Part shown: piece after piece, positions 37,883 through 46,944 of the stretch
How positions within the stretch are numbered: position 1 is the stretch's first letter
How the letters are laid out: every line of letters starts with the position of its first letter
Origin: Vibrio hepatarius
GTDB lineage: Bacteria; Pseudomonadota; Gammaproteobacteria; Enterobacterales; Vibrionaceae
Length of the DNA stretch: 64,000 nucleotides
Reading direction: 5' to 3'
Assembly: GCF_011806575.1 (NCBI RefSeq)
Contig: NZ_JAATOO010000001.1
Location: forward strand, 248,001 to 312,000
Program-made: the position numbers and the translations under genes
The notes under the pieces: generated by a model
Seen by the model: the letters and a program-made list of their open reading frames with translations, nothing else
Told to the model about the DNA's origin: nothing
The model's database searches: none

Positions 37883-38287
37883 TTACTCCTTCTCTTTCAA
37901 ACTAAGTTCAAAAGTGCCTGACATACTGTTACTGATGGTGCAAATGGCTTTCGCATCTTTCAGCAACTTCTGGGCAACCTCTACGTCTGGGTGAATATCG
38001 CGACTAAGTGCGATTTCGTAATGAGCGAAATGCGCCGGAAGTTCAGTACCTTTGTGGCCAATCACTTCAAACTGAAACGGTTCGATAGCAATCTTTTTAC
38101 GCTTGGCAACCATCTGAAGCGACAACACCATGCATGACGCAATCGAATAGAGTAGTGTCATCGCTGGACTTTCCAATGATGGCGACGCGGTGAAATCGCT
38201 GTCAGCAGAAGCAAACACCAATGCGCCTTCATCATTAGCTTTAGCGAACACGGGTCCGTAACTGGCTGGTTTGACTTTGATTGTCAT
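37883..38287 (-). CDS. OsmC-family protein
   Basis: A 134-residue OsmC/Ohr-superfamily protein. The central helix contains the conserved Cys in YSIASCMVLSLQ, and the C-terminal pattern (AKAICTISNSMSG) supplies the second Cys expected of peroxidatic OsmC proteins. Members reduce organic hydroperoxides or act as redox proteins. It lies in the TRAP operon, nine bases after dctM, an unusual partner for a transporter. Confidence 0.85.
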   Translation of the reverse strand: MTIKVKPASYGPVFAKANDEGALVFASADSDFTASPSLESPAMTLLYSIASCMVLSLQMVAKRKKIAIEPFQFEVIGHKGTELPAHFAHYEIALSRDIHPDVEVAQKLLKDAKAICTISNSMSGTFELSLKEKE

Positions 38288-38296
38288 ACAAATCCT

Positions 38297-39586
38297 CTAA
38301 AAAATCGCATTAGGCAAAATCAGCACCACACTTGGAACCAAGGTAATGATGCCGATAGCCAATAATAAAATGCCCCAATATGGGATGGTGGCTATCGCGG
38401 TACGTCCTAAACTGATTTCACCATTAGTAATTGCCGTTAGTACAGAAAGGTTGAGACCAACAGGCGGTGTAACCTGCCCGATTTCAATTAAGATGGTGAT
38501 CATCACACCGACCCAAATCGGGTCAAAACCGAGCCCAGTTAGCAACGGAAAAACAATCGGTAGCGTCATCACCATCAAAGACAAACCATCGAAAACGCAG
38601 CCGAACATAACGTAAATCAAAACGATCAGCAGGAAGATACCGTACTTACCTAAACCGCTGTCGATCGCTGCTTCAAGAATCGCCTGCGGGACACCAAGAA
38701 TGCTGACCGATTGGGATAAAATGGCTGCGCCAAGGACAATAAAACCGATCGAAGCGAACATCAACGCACTACGATAGACTGATTCACCTAGCCCTTTAAG
38801 CGTTAGATCCCCCCAGATAAAAGAAATCACAATCGCCACTGCCACACCAACGCCTGCTGCTTCCGTCGGGGTTGCTACACCAAACATAATGCTACCCATG
38901 ATCGCCAGAATCAGCAGTAAAATCGGCCACACGCGCAGCATGCCATGTAAGATGAAACCTAAGCTGTAAGCGGTATTGTCTCGCGGAGCAATCGAAGGGT
39001 TGTTCACACTGCGCAAGAAGATATACAGCATAAACAGGGCACTGACCATCACACCCGGGACAATGCCTGCGGCGAACAGTCTGCCGATCGAGGTTTCCGT
39101 CAGTGCGCCGAAAATCAGCAATGACAAGCTTGGTGGGATCAGTAATCCCAACGTACCTGCGCCCGCTAAACTTCCGACGACGGCTTCTTTGTTGTATCCA
39201 CGTTTACTCAGTTCTGGATACGCGACCGAGCCAATTGCTGCTGCGGTAGATAAGCTTGACCCACTGACCGCCCCAAACAAGGTACACACGGCGACGTTTG
39301 AATGTAACAAGCCGCCAGGGACTCGAGCGAAAATCGGCGTAAACGCTGCATAAGCTCGTTCACTGATACCGCTTCTTAGTAAGATTTCACCCAGCAAGAT
39401 AAACATTGGCACAGCGCTAAGGGTAAACGAGTTGAAAATACCCCAAATGGTATCCACCGCCAGATAGGCAGAACCATAGTTAAAGAAGTGCAGCAGGATA
39501 AGACCAGTAAAACCGAGTGCAGCACCTAATGCGATGCCACTGCTTGCACTGGCGACTAATACAGAGACGAGGGTCGTCCAAAACAT
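38297..39586 (-). CDS. dctM: TRAP transporter large permease (DctM)
   Basis: A 429-residue, roughly 12-helix membrane protein of the DctM family, which forms the Na+-coupled transport channel of TRAP carriers. Signatures include VPGGLLHSNVAVCTLFGAVSGSS and the C-terminal GQVTPPVGLNL. It lies one base after the dctQ stop and nine bases before osmC. The substrate is set by the DctP protein. Confidence 0.93.
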   Translation of the reverse strand: MFWTTLVSVLVASASSGIALGAALGFTGLILLHFFNYGSAYLAVDTIWGIFNSFTLSAVPMFILLGEILLRSGISERAYAAFTPIFARVPGGLLHSNVAVCTLFGAVSGSSLSTAAAIGSVAYPELSKRGYNKEAVVGSLAGAGTLGLLIPPSLSLLIFGALTETSIGRLFAAGIVPGVMVSALFMLYIFLRSVNNPSIAPRDNTAYSLGFILHGMLRVWPILLLILAIMGSIMFGVATPTEAAGVGVAVAIVISFIWGDLTLKGLGESVYRSALMFASIGFIVLGAAILSQSVSILGVPQAILEAAIDSGLGKYGIFLLIVLIYVMFGCVFDGLSLMVMTLPIVFPLLTGLGFDPIWVGVMITILIEIGQVTPPVGLNLSVLTAITNGEISLGRTAIATIPYWGILLLAIGIITLVPSVVLILPNAIF

Positions 39587-39587
39587 C

Positions 39588-40094
39588 TTAACGTTCCTCT
39601 AATTTGATAAAGCCGAGTAGCCTTGCGAAATAGATAATGCAGCACAGCGCCATCGATACCGGAACCACAGACATTAATGGATACAGCAGGATTCGCGCGG
39701 TTTCAGATTTAAGCTCTCGCTTAATCGCAAACTCCATCCACGGAATCGCTTCCCAAAGGATCCAGCCACAGAAACCGAGCCCAACTAAAAGGCCGAGCGT
39801 AGAAATCGCTTTCGCCAAAAATGGCGCGCGGGCTTTTATTGAATCAATTAGCAGCGTGACGCGAATGTGTTGCCCTTTGATTGTTGCCATCGGCAAGGCT
39901 AAGAACAGACTGGCGCTCATCAGCAAGCCGACCAACTCTTCTGCGAAAAACAGGGGCGCGTCAAAGAACTTACGCAAAACCACGCTCGCCACAATGACGA
40001 CAAGAATCGCCACTAACGAGAGTGCAGACAGAATGGCAAGAAAAAGGGCTGAACGTTTCAGCCCTTTATCAATAAATGTTGAAACTAAACTCAT
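39588..40094 (-). CDS. dctQ: TRAP transporter small permease (DctQ)
   Basis: A 168-residue, four-helix DctQ-family subunit. The pattern FFDAPLFFAEELVGLLMSASLFLALP is characteristic. It works with DctM. The gene lies 14 bases downstream of dctP in the same operon. Confidence 0.9.
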   Translation of the reverse strand: MSLVSTFIDKGLKRSALFLAILSALSLVAILVVIVASVVLRKFFDAPLFFAEELVGLLMSASLFLALPMATIKGQHIRVTLLIDSIKARAPFLAKAISTLGLLVGLGFCGWILWEAIPWMEFAIKRELKSETARILLYPLMSVVPVSMALCCIIYFARLLGFIKLEER

Positions 40095-40108
40095 ATTGAC
40101 ATCAGCAA

Positions 40109-41119
40109 CTATCGACCAAGCGCTTTTAGCACGCGCTCACGATATTCCGGCGCTTTGCCGCCAGCTTCTTTCGCTAGATCGCCCCATACTTCAGTGATCG
40201 CAGCGGTAAACTCTTGGCGGTCTTTTTCAGGGAAGTCATCCAGCCAAGTCACGCCGCCTTCAGCCAGTTTCGCTCGCGCATCAAGCTCTTTCTGGTGGTC
40301 GTCTTCGTAAGAGTTGGTGCGTTGCCATACCGCGTCGCCAGCTTCGGTTAACGCTTGCTGGTGCTCTTTTGACAACGAGTCCCATTTATCCTGAGACATA
40401 CCAAGAATGTATGGACCTGACGCCATCGGGTATAGGTACGCAGCGTACTTCGAGACTTCTTGCAGCGACACTGTGTGAGCGTAAAGCGCTGGATAAACCG
40501 CGCAATCGACTACGCCAGTCTTCATTGCAACGTACATCTCTTCTTGAGGAATGATTTGCGCTGAAATACCAAGTCGACCAAAGGTATCTACTTGGTCTTT
40601 TGCCCAAACACGTAGCTTTTTACCACGTAGGTCGTCGAGTGAGTTAATTGGGTCTTCACGGCAGAAAATAGACGCTTCCAGCATAGGTAACGCGACATAA
40701 CCTGTGATCGCCACGTCCCAATCAGAGAACTCTTCTTGGTAGATTTTCTTTACTTCAGGCAGCGCAGCGTTCAACTCTTCTACGGAACCAATCGTGCCCT
40801 GAACCATAACTGTACTTAAGCTTTCTGCATCACGACCTAAATAGTTCGCCCAAGCAAGGCTCATATCCACGGCGCCACGCGGTAGAAAGCGTAATACGTC
40901 GGTGTTTTTCAGGCCTAAAGAACCACCACTGAAGACTTTGATATCGATTTCGCCATTGGTTTTAGCTTTCACGTCCGCCGCAAACTGCTCGAGCTCTTTC
41001 GTCTCTGGGCGTGTTTCAGGCAGGAAGTTATTGAATCGCCACTCTTGAGCTTGAGCAACAGACATAGACAGCAAGCTTGCGCTTACTCCCCCGAGGATAA
41101 ATTTGGTCAGATTTTTCAC
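40109..41119 (-). CDS. dctP: TRAP transporter solute-binding protein (DctP)
   Basis: A 336-residue periplasmic binding protein with a signal peptide cut near SVAQA/QEW. The DctP-family region DDLRGKKLRVWAKDQVDTFGRLGISAQIIPQEEMYVAMKTGVVDCAVYP contains the Arg that usually binds the substrate carboxylate. The start is a GTG at 41119 after a GGAA site. It leads a five-gene operon (dctPQM, osmC, GYD). The substrate is an organic acid of unknown identity. Confidence 0.92.
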   Translation of the reverse strand: MKNLTKFILGGVSASLLSMSVAQAQEWRFNNFLPETRPETKELEQFAADVKAKTNGEIDIKVFSGGSLGLKNTDVLRFLPRGAVDMSLAWANYLGRDAESLSTVMVQGTIGSVEELNAALPEVKKIYQEEFSDWDVAITGYVALPMLEASIFCREDPINSLDDLRGKKLRVWAKDQVDTFGRLGISAQIIPQEEMYVAMKTGVVDCAVYPALYAHTVSLQEVSKYAAYLYPMASGPYILGMSQDKWDSLSKEHQQALTEAGDAVWQRTNSYEDDHQKELDARAKLAEGGVTWLDDFPEKDRQEFTAAITEVWGDLAKEAGGKAPEYRERVLKALGR

Positions 41120-41186
41120 TTAGAACAGTTCCGTGTTGTTATTTTTTTCGACGCTTAACTATAAATTAATCTATCAATTGCTCATA

Positions 41187-41198
41187 AACCAATTGGTT
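41187..41198. promoter_or_regulatory. Palindromic operator candidate upstream of dctP
   Basis: AACCAATTGGTT is a perfect 12-bp palindrome, 68 bases ahead of the dctP start in an AT-rich region. TTGGT-ACCAA half sites are typical of GntR/FadR-subfamily operators, but no GntR gene is in the window. Confidence 0.45.
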
Positions 41199-41312
41199 AT
41201 AATCTATAACTGCGATGCACCATAATTGTGCAGACAAAAATCCGCTGCAGTTAAGCATAGTCAATTTTCGAGCCTTCCCGCTTTGCGTGACGCCACAGTT
41301 TTGCCACCGAAA

Positions 41313-41342
41313 TGAAAAAGCCATGGTGTTATTCCATGGCTT
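41313..41342 (-). terminator. Terminator of the dgcN-dgcA operon
   Basis: AAGCCATGG and CCATGGCTT form a 9-bp stem. On the minus strand it is followed by TTTTT, 20 bases beyond the dgcA stop. Confidence 0.8.
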
Positions 41343-41361
41343 GACTGGCAATGAACTGTGG

Positions 41362-42348
41362 TTACCCCCACACCCCTTGTGTCGGCTCAACGTCACTCTG
41401 ACGATAGTTCAGTGCTGGCGTTCTATCTTCTGAGAGCAGCAACGGGCCATCAATATCCACCCAACGCGCTTGCTGAGCTAACAACAGCGCTGGCGCCATC
41501 GCTAAAGACGTACCAATCATGCAACCGACCATAACTTCAAAACCCATCTCTTGCGCGTCTTTAAGTAGCGCTAAGGCTTCGGTCATACCACCAGTTTTAT
41601 CCAACTTGATGTTCACTGCTTGATAGCGCCCTTTCAACGCTGCTAGAGAGCTGCGGTCGATACAAGATTCGTCGGCGGTGATCGGCAGTGCTGGCGTAAT
41701 GGTTTCCAGCAAATGCTCTTCTTCGAACGACAACGGCTGCTCGACCATTTCCACGCCCAACTCGGCCAATGCAGGCAAGTAATCAACTAACTGGGCAAAG
41801 CTCCAACCTGTGTTGGCGTCGATAACAAGGCGTGTATTGGGCGCGGCTTCACGCACTGCGCGTACGCGCTCTAAATCACCATTTCGACCAAGCTTAAGTT
41901 TAAGGATTGGACGATGTTTTTGCGCTGCCGCCGCTTTCGCCATGTTCTCTGCGCTATCAAGAGACAAAGTAAACACGGTCGTCACGGGTTGTGGTTCGTG
42001 AGCAAAGCCCGCCATTTGCCAAGCGGGTTGTTGGCTTAGCTTGGCTTCCAGTTCAAACAATGCACAGTCAATAGCGTTGCGCGGCGCGGCGGACGGTAGC
42101 AAGTCACGCAGTTCTTCACGGCTAATGCCCGCTTCAACTGCGGCAACGGCCGATTGTACTGTCGCTAATACGTCATATGGATAGTCAGGTTCAAAGACAT
42201 CCATGCGCTCACACTCTCCGCGCCCAACATAGCCGTCTTGTTCTATCTCAACCACCACCACTTCACCGTGTAGCATGGGTTCCATACGAGAAATGACAAA
42301 CGGCTCATGCAGCGGCCATTTCTCGACACGCACACTCATTTTACGCAT
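41362..42348 (-). CDS. dgcA: Enolase-superfamily epimerase, probable N-acetyl-D-glutamate racemase DgcA
   Basis: A 328-residue muconate-cycloisomerase-type enzyme. The catalytic set is intact: Lys150 and Lys152 (KLKLG), metal ligands Asp177, Glu203 and Asp226, and Lys248 (NIKLDKTGG). By family alone it could be an L-Ala-D/L-Glu epimerase. Its coupling to DUF1611 (DgcN) makes N-acetyl-D-glutamate racemase of the marine D-glutamate pathway the better reading. I place the start at ATG 42348 after GAGGTG, overlapping the dgcN stop; the frame is open upstream but overlaps dgcN. Confidence 0.8.
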   Translation of the reverse strand: MRKMSVRVEKWPLHEPFVISRMEPMLHGEVVVVEIEQDGYVGRGECERMDVFEPDYPYDVLATVQSAVAAVEAGISREELRDLLPSAAPRNAIDCALFELEAKLSQQPAWQMAGFAHEPQPVTTVFTLSLDSAENMAKAAAAQKHRPILKLKLGRNGDLERVRAVREAAPNTRLVIDANTGWSFAQLVDYLPALAELGVEMVEQPLSFEEEHLLETITPALPITADESCIDRSSLAALKGRYQAVNIKLDKTGGMTEALALLKDAQEMGFEVMVGCMIGTSLAMAPALLLAQQARWVDIDGPLLLSEDRTPALNYRQSDVEPTQGVWG

Positions 42349-43363
42349 AGCACACCTCGGTAAGAGCATCGACGATTTTTGACACGCCAGTACGTACTGG
42401 GTCAACGACAGGGACACCAAATTGTTTCTCGATACGTGCGATCTCTGCCAGTGCTTCTTCTTCACTTAGATTGACCGTATTTAACGCAATGCCGCCCAAA
42501 CGAATATCTGGATTGGTGACGCGTCCCATCGTTAAGTTGATATCGATGGTAGTTTGCAGATCAGGCACAGTGAAGCCTTCCATTTCATCCATCTGAGTGC
42601 GACCAGCTTCGTGGCACACGATAATCACGTCCGCTTGCGCGCCATGCAGTAGACCTAAGCTCACCCCCGCGTACGCTGGATGAAGCAGTGAACCTTGGCC
42701 TTCAATGATGTCCCAATGGTCAGGCGCGTTATCCGGAGACAATGTTTCAACCATGCCGGAAATAAAGTCCGACACGACCGCATCCACTGGCACACCGCTG
42801 CCTTCAATAAGAATGCCGGTCTGCCCTGTCGCACGAAATGTGGCTGGAATACCGCGCAGTTCCATCTCACGATGAATCGCCAAGGTTGTGAACATTTTAC
42901 CGACGCAGCAGTCAGTTCCGACGCTAAGCAGGCGTTTACCACTGCGAGGAAGCCCAGTTCCGCAAACCATCGGACCTTGAGGTACTCGCACATCCAACAA
43001 CTTTTGACCTGTACGCTGCGCTGCGGCAACCAGTTCAGGAATATCATTCAAGCGCATGTGCAAACCACTTGCGACATCTAGGCCAGCTTCCATCGCTTCA
43101 ATCAGAATATCAACCCACGCCACTGGCAAGGTTCCACCAACCGGAGCCAGACCAAGAATAAAGGTTTTCGCCCCGCACGCTGCCGCTTCGCGCGGTGACA
43201 TCTCTGCTAAGCCTAAATCGGCTTTTGCGCCTGGCAGTCGATATTGTGCCAGACATTTTTCTGGTCGCCAGTGCGCCACACCTTTGGCTACTTTTGCCAT
43301 CAGAAGATCATTTGCATCGCCGAGAAACACCAAGTAAGGCGTTTTCAATTCAATCTTATTCAT
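42341..43363 (-). CDS. dgcN: DUF1611 protein, probable D-glutamate N-acetyltransferase DgcN
   Basis: A 340-residue DUF1611 protein with an N-terminal Rossmann-like domain and a P-loop-like C-terminal half (GTDCCVGK, residues 149-156, then MEGFTVPDLQTTIDINLTMGRV). DUF1611 proteins beside DgcA have been described as D-glutamate N-acetyltransferases (DgcN); the next enzyme, DgcA, racemises the product. An AAAAGGAT site precedes the ATG. Overlap with dgcA and the adjacent amino-acid importer support this reading. It remains inferred here. Confidence 0.8.
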   Translation of the reverse strand: MNKIELKTPYLVFLGDANDLLMAKVAKGVAHWRPEKCLAQYRLPGAKADLGLAEMSPREAAACGAKTFILGLAPVGGTLPVAWVDILIEAMEAGLDVASGLHMRLNDIPELVAAAQRTGQKLLDVRVPQGPMVCGTGLPRSGKRLLSVGTDCCVGKMFTTLAIHREMELRGIPATFRATGQTGILIEGSGVPVDAVVSDFISGMVETLSPDNAPDHWDIIEGQGSLLHPAYAGVSLGLLHGAQADVIIVCHEAGRTQMDEMEGFTVPDLQTTIDINLTMGRVTNPDIRLGGIALNTVNLSEEEALAEIARIEKQFGVPVVDPVRTGVSKIVDALTEVCYA

Positions 43364-43445
43364 TATATTGATCCTTTTTTAAGTCAAACGAGCCCACAAG
43401 AGCTCGAGCTCCTGTTGCCAACAGGTTGTGGTTTGGGTTTAAAAA

Positions 43446-44165
43446 CTAGCTTGCTGCGACCGCGACGGACTTAGCGCCCGGCGTTCGCTGGATTTGGTGA
43501 CGGTATAAGTAACGCTCAACCTGACGCCAGGCCATGACGAACAACGTGGCGATCACTAGGTACATTGCCGCCGCCAAAAAGTAGGTCGAGATATCAAACG
43601 TTTGTGAGAATGCGCGACGGGTTTGTCCCATCAGATCCATCACGGTAATCACACTCGCTACCGCGCCCCCTTTAAGCATTAAAATGCATTCATTGCCCAG
43701 CGCCGGAAACGCGATTCGATATGCCAGTGGCAGAACAATATGACGGTAAAGCAGACTGTTTTTCATACCCATCGATTTCGCCGCTTCAATCTCACCTGCA
43801 TCGACAGACTGAATCGCCCCGCGCAAGATCTCCGTCTGATACGCTAATGAGTTAAGGGTAAACACCAACAACGCGCAGTTCACTGGGTCACGGAAAAAGT
43901 GCCACAACCCCATATCCATCAACCAAGGGCGAAACTGACCAGAGCCGTAGTAGAGTAAAAACAATTGCGCAATCAGAGGTGTGCCACGAAAGAAAGAGAT
44001 AAACAGTTGCACCGGCCAACGGTACACACGTGACGGCTGGATACGCAGTATCGACATCGGTAAAGCAAATAATGCCGCCAATGAGACCGAGATAAAGGTT
44101 ATTTTTAGCGTCATCCAAGTACCGTCGAGCAACATTGGCGCCACTTTCGCAATAAAATCCGTCAT
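43446..44165 (-). CDS. Polar amino-acid ABC permease (HisM-like)
   Basis: A 239-residue HisMQ-type inner-membrane permease with five helices and the EAA loop EIEAAKSMGMKNSLLYRHIVLPLA. It pairs with the permease just upstream (10-bp gap). It likely imports an acidic amino acid or derivative for the dgc enzymes, whose genes follow after 82 bp. An AAGGAG site precedes the ATG. Confidence 0.9.
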   Translation of the reverse strand: MTDFIAKVAPMLLDGTWMTLKITFISVSLAALFALPMSILRIQPSRVYRWPVQLFISFFRGTPLIAQLFLLYYGSGQFRPWLMDMGLWHFFRDPVNCALLVFTLNSLAYQTEILRGAIQSVDAGEIEAAKSMGMKNSLLYRHIVLPLAYRIAFPALGNECILMLKGGAVASVITVMDLMGQTRRAFSQTFDISTYFLAAAMYLVIATLFVMAWRQVERYLYRHQIQRTPGAKSVAVAAS

Positions 44166-44175
44166 TAGCTTCTCC

Positions 44176-44892
44176 TTAGCGACTCACACGAATGCCACGT
44201 TTCGAGTGTTGTTCCATTGCCGCTAGCAGTCTTTCACAGCACACACATACCGCCCAGTAGGCGAGACATACCGTTAGATAAAACAGAAACGGCTTTTTGG
44301 TCGCGCCCACAGCAATGTTGGCTGCGCGCATCAAATCATCTAGAGCAATCACCGATACCAAAGCGGTATCTTTGAGTAGGTTGATCCAAAGGTTACCTAA
44401 CCCAGGTAGAGCTAAGCGCACCAATTGCGGACGTTCGATGAACCAAAATATCTGCAGGCGAGTCATCGCCAGCGAATACCCTGCTTCACGCTGGCCTTTG
44501 TCCATCGCTTTCCAAGCGCCGCGCAGAACCTCTGCGGCATAGCCGCTAAATACGAGGCCTAGAGCGATTACACCCGCGCCGAAGGGATTGAGTTCGAAAA
44601 AGCCATTACTTGGGTCAATCCACTTAAGCGTTTTGTTTATCAGGAGCCCGACGCCGTGATAGATGATGAACAACGTCAGCAGCTCAGGTAGGCCTCTCAA
44701 TACTGTGGTATATACATTGGCAAACCAGCGATGGCTTTTACGAGCGCTAATTGACAGCCCGGCCACACCGGTGCCTAAAATCAATCCCACAGGTAACGCG
44801 CAAAGTGCCAACCCTATCGTCACCGCTAGACCTTTGAGTAGTTCATCACCCCAGCCGCTGTCACCCAGACTCAAATACGTCAGATAATCCAT
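44176..44892 (-). CDS. Polar amino-acid ABC permease (HisQ-like)
   Basis: A 238-residue partner permease with the EAA loop REAGYSLAMTRLQIFWFIERPQL. Together with the other permease it forms the membrane channel. It is 61 bases after the substrate-binding protein gene. A GAGAG site precedes the ATG. No ATPase gene is present in this operon. Confidence 0.9.
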   Translation of the reverse strand: MDYLTYLSLGDSGWGDELLKGLAVTIGLALCALPVGLILGTGVAGLSISARKSHRWFANVYTTVLRGLPELLTLFIIYHGVGLLINKTLKWIDPSNGFFELNPFGAGVIALGLVFSGYAAEVLRGAWKAMDKGQREAGYSLAMTRLQIFWFIERPQLVRLALPGLGNLWINLLKDTALVSVIALDDLMRAANIAVGATKKPFLFYLTVCLAYWAVCVCCERLLAAMEQHSKRGIRVSR

Positions 44893-44953
44893 CGCGTTGC
44901 TCTCTCTTTTATCTACAACTTAGTGGCGACCATCGCCGCCACCATCAGCCAGC

Positions 44954-45736
44954 TTATTTCAGTGTCAGCAGGTTGATTGAGAAGAACTCGTCGTTGATTT
45001 TCTGATACGTGCCATCTTTGATGATGTTCGCCAACGCCTTATCGATGCGCTGACGCAGTTCTTGGTCTTCTTTACGCAGTGCAATTCCGACACCATCACC
45101 AACGTAAGTGCGGTCAGTGATCAGTTCACCGGCTTTTTCGCAGCACGCGCCGTCTTCAGAACTGAGCCAATCGGTCATTGGCATAATATCGCCGGCTTGC
45201 GCATCAATACGGCCGCTGACCAAATCAAGGTTCACTGCATCTTGAGTCGGATAGAGTCGAATTTCTGAGTCTGGATATTTTGCTAATAGGTATTCAGCCT
45301 GTGTCGTCGAGCCTTGTGCACCAATGATCATGCCTTTCATCGCTTCTGGCGACACGTCCTTAATGCCTGATTGCTTATCCACAACAAACGTCATCGCAGA
45401 GGCTTGATAAGGTTCACTGAACGCCACTTGTTGTTTACGCGCATCGGTAATAAACATCGATGCGAGAATCATGTCGTATTTGCCCGCTAATAGCGCAGGA
45501 ATGATGCCGTCCCAGTCTTGCGCGACAAACTCGCACTCGACTTTCATCTCACTACACAACGCTTTGCCAATTTCGATATCGAACCCAGCCAACTGACCGT
45601 CAGCGGTGTAATAGTTAAATGGAGGATACGCGCCCTCGGTGCCAATTCTGATTGTTTCAGCTTGGACACTCGCCGAGGTAGCGACTGCAACTGAGGTAGC
45701 AAGCAAAGCGCCTAATAGTTTTCCTTTTGCCATCAT
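44954..45736 (-). CDS. Polar amino-acid ABC substrate-binding protein
   Basis: A 260-residue periplasmic protein of the SBP_bac_3 family with a signal peptide cut near SVQA/ETIR. The family patterns GTEGAYPPFNYYTADGQLAGFDIEIGKAL and the catalytic-style FVAQDWDGIIPALLAGKYDMILASM are present. It begins the operon SBP, two permeases, dgcN, dgcA. An acidic amino acid such as D-glutamate is the expected ligand by context only. Confidence 0.9.
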   Translation of the reverse strand: MMAKGKLLGALLATSVAVATSASVQAETIRIGTEGAYPPFNYYTADGQLAGFDIEIGKALCSEMKVECEFVAQDWDGIIPALLAGKYDMILASMFITDARKQQVAFSEPYQASAMTFVVDKQSGIKDVSPEAMKGMIIGAQGSTTQAEYLLAKYPDSEIRLYPTQDAVNLDLVSGRIDAQAGDIMPMTDWLSSEDGACCEKAGELITDRTYVGDGVGIALRKEDQELRQRIDKALANIIKDGTYQKINDEFFSINLLTLK

Positions 45737-45884
45737 GGATTCCCTTCTACTTTTGTTATGGTTTATTTCGGTTTATCGCTCGCCATGAAGACAACTCCCT
45801 TCTACCTCGGCAAACGATCACAAGGACACTATTGAGTATGTTAAAAATTGGTTAATATCCATAATGATGAATAAGTATGATATA

Positions 45885-45901
45885 CATAGCCTGTCGCTAT
45901 G
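45885..45901. promoter_or_regulatory. Candidate LysR box of the D-glutamate locus
   Basis: CATAGC and GCTATG form a dyad around CTGTC with a T-N11-A core. It is 27 bases before the LysR start codon in the divergent region between the importer operon and its regulator. Confidence 0.5.
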
Positions 45902-45927
45902 GATAAAAGATTCAAGGAAAGAACTTC

Positions 45928-46911
45928 ATGCTCAACGCCAAAGACCGCCTGCTGCGTAATCTTGATTGGAACTTGCTGTACACGTTTTTAACCATCGTCA
46001 ATGAAGGTGGGATAAGTGCCGCTGCACGTAAGCTATCACTGAGCCAGCCGAGTGTGAGTAACGCACTCAAACGACTCGAAGAGCACGTCGATAAGCAACT
46101 CATCTTGCGTAAAAAAGGCGTCTTTTCTCTGACTCTGCACGGGATGCGAGTCTATGAATATGCGTCGTCAGCCAGCCGGATTATCGGCAATATGGCCGAT
46201 CAATTTGTCGACCAAGCGGATAATATTCAAGGTGAACTCACGATAGAGATCGCCAGCCACCTGCAATGTCAGGCGTTTGATGCGACATTAGCGCAGTACC
46301 ATTCGCTGTTTCCCAACGTGATTTTTAACGTCAACACACACCCAAGCGCAGATATTGTCAGCCATGTTGCCGATGGTCTATTGAGGATTGGGTTGAGTAA
46401 TAAAAAGATCGCCAAAACCGGGATTCGTTGTGATTTTCTCGGCTACGAACAAATGGGCTTTTATTGCGGCCGAACGCATCCATATTTTGGACGCGATGAC
46501 TTAACCCTCGAGGAGATTAAAGGCTTGCCGTATATCTCATTTGAGAGCGATCAGCCCGGTGAAGGATTGGATGCGATTGCACACTTTCGCGAGCAGCAGC
46601 AGTTTTGGGGCAAGTTGGTCGCGGTATCGTCCAACCTAGAAGAAGTACGCCGCATGATCATGGCTGGAATTGGATTTGGCGCGTTAACCGTAGAGAGTGC
46701 CAAACCTTACGTTGCACAAGGTATGCTGTGGCCTTTGCCACCCTATGAATCACTGCCAGTCACGGAGATGTATCTGGTAACACCTGAAACGGTCTCACTG
46801 AACAATATAGAAATTCAATTTGTCCGCTTGCTCAAACAACAGACTCAAGAGCTAGTGCGTGATGCATTGAATGCCATACAAAGCGCTCACCATCAACCGA
46901 CAGGTGAATAA
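45928..46911 (+). CDS. LysR-family regulator of the D-glutamate locus
   Basis: A 327-residue regulator with the HTH at LTIVNEGGISAAARKLSLSQPSVSNALKRLEE and a LysR_substrate domain. It is divergent from the importer-dgc operon (191-bp gap), so it most likely senses the substrate and controls uptake and catabolism. AAGGAA is well placed before the ATG. It converges with the AraC gene, with only a 33-bp gap and no terminator visible. Confidence 0.9.
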   Translation: MLNAKDRLLRNLDWNLLYTFLTIVNEGGISAAARKLSLSQPSVSNALKRLEEHVDKQLILRKKGVFSLTLHGMRVYEYASSASRIIGNMADQFVDQADNIQGELTIEIASHLQCQAFDATLAQYHSLFPNVIFNVNTHPSADIVSHVADGLLRIGLSNKKIAKTGIRCDFLGYEQMGFYCGRTHPYFGRDDLTLEEIKGLPYISFESDQPGEGLDAIAHFREQQQFWGKLVAVSSNLEEVRRMIMAGIGFGALTVESAKPYVAQGMLWPLPPYESLPVTEMYLVTPETVSLNNIEIQFVRLLKQQTQELVRDALNAIQSAHHQPTGE

Positions 46912-46944
46912 GATCACCAGACGAGAATGGAAAGCAACTAAAAC

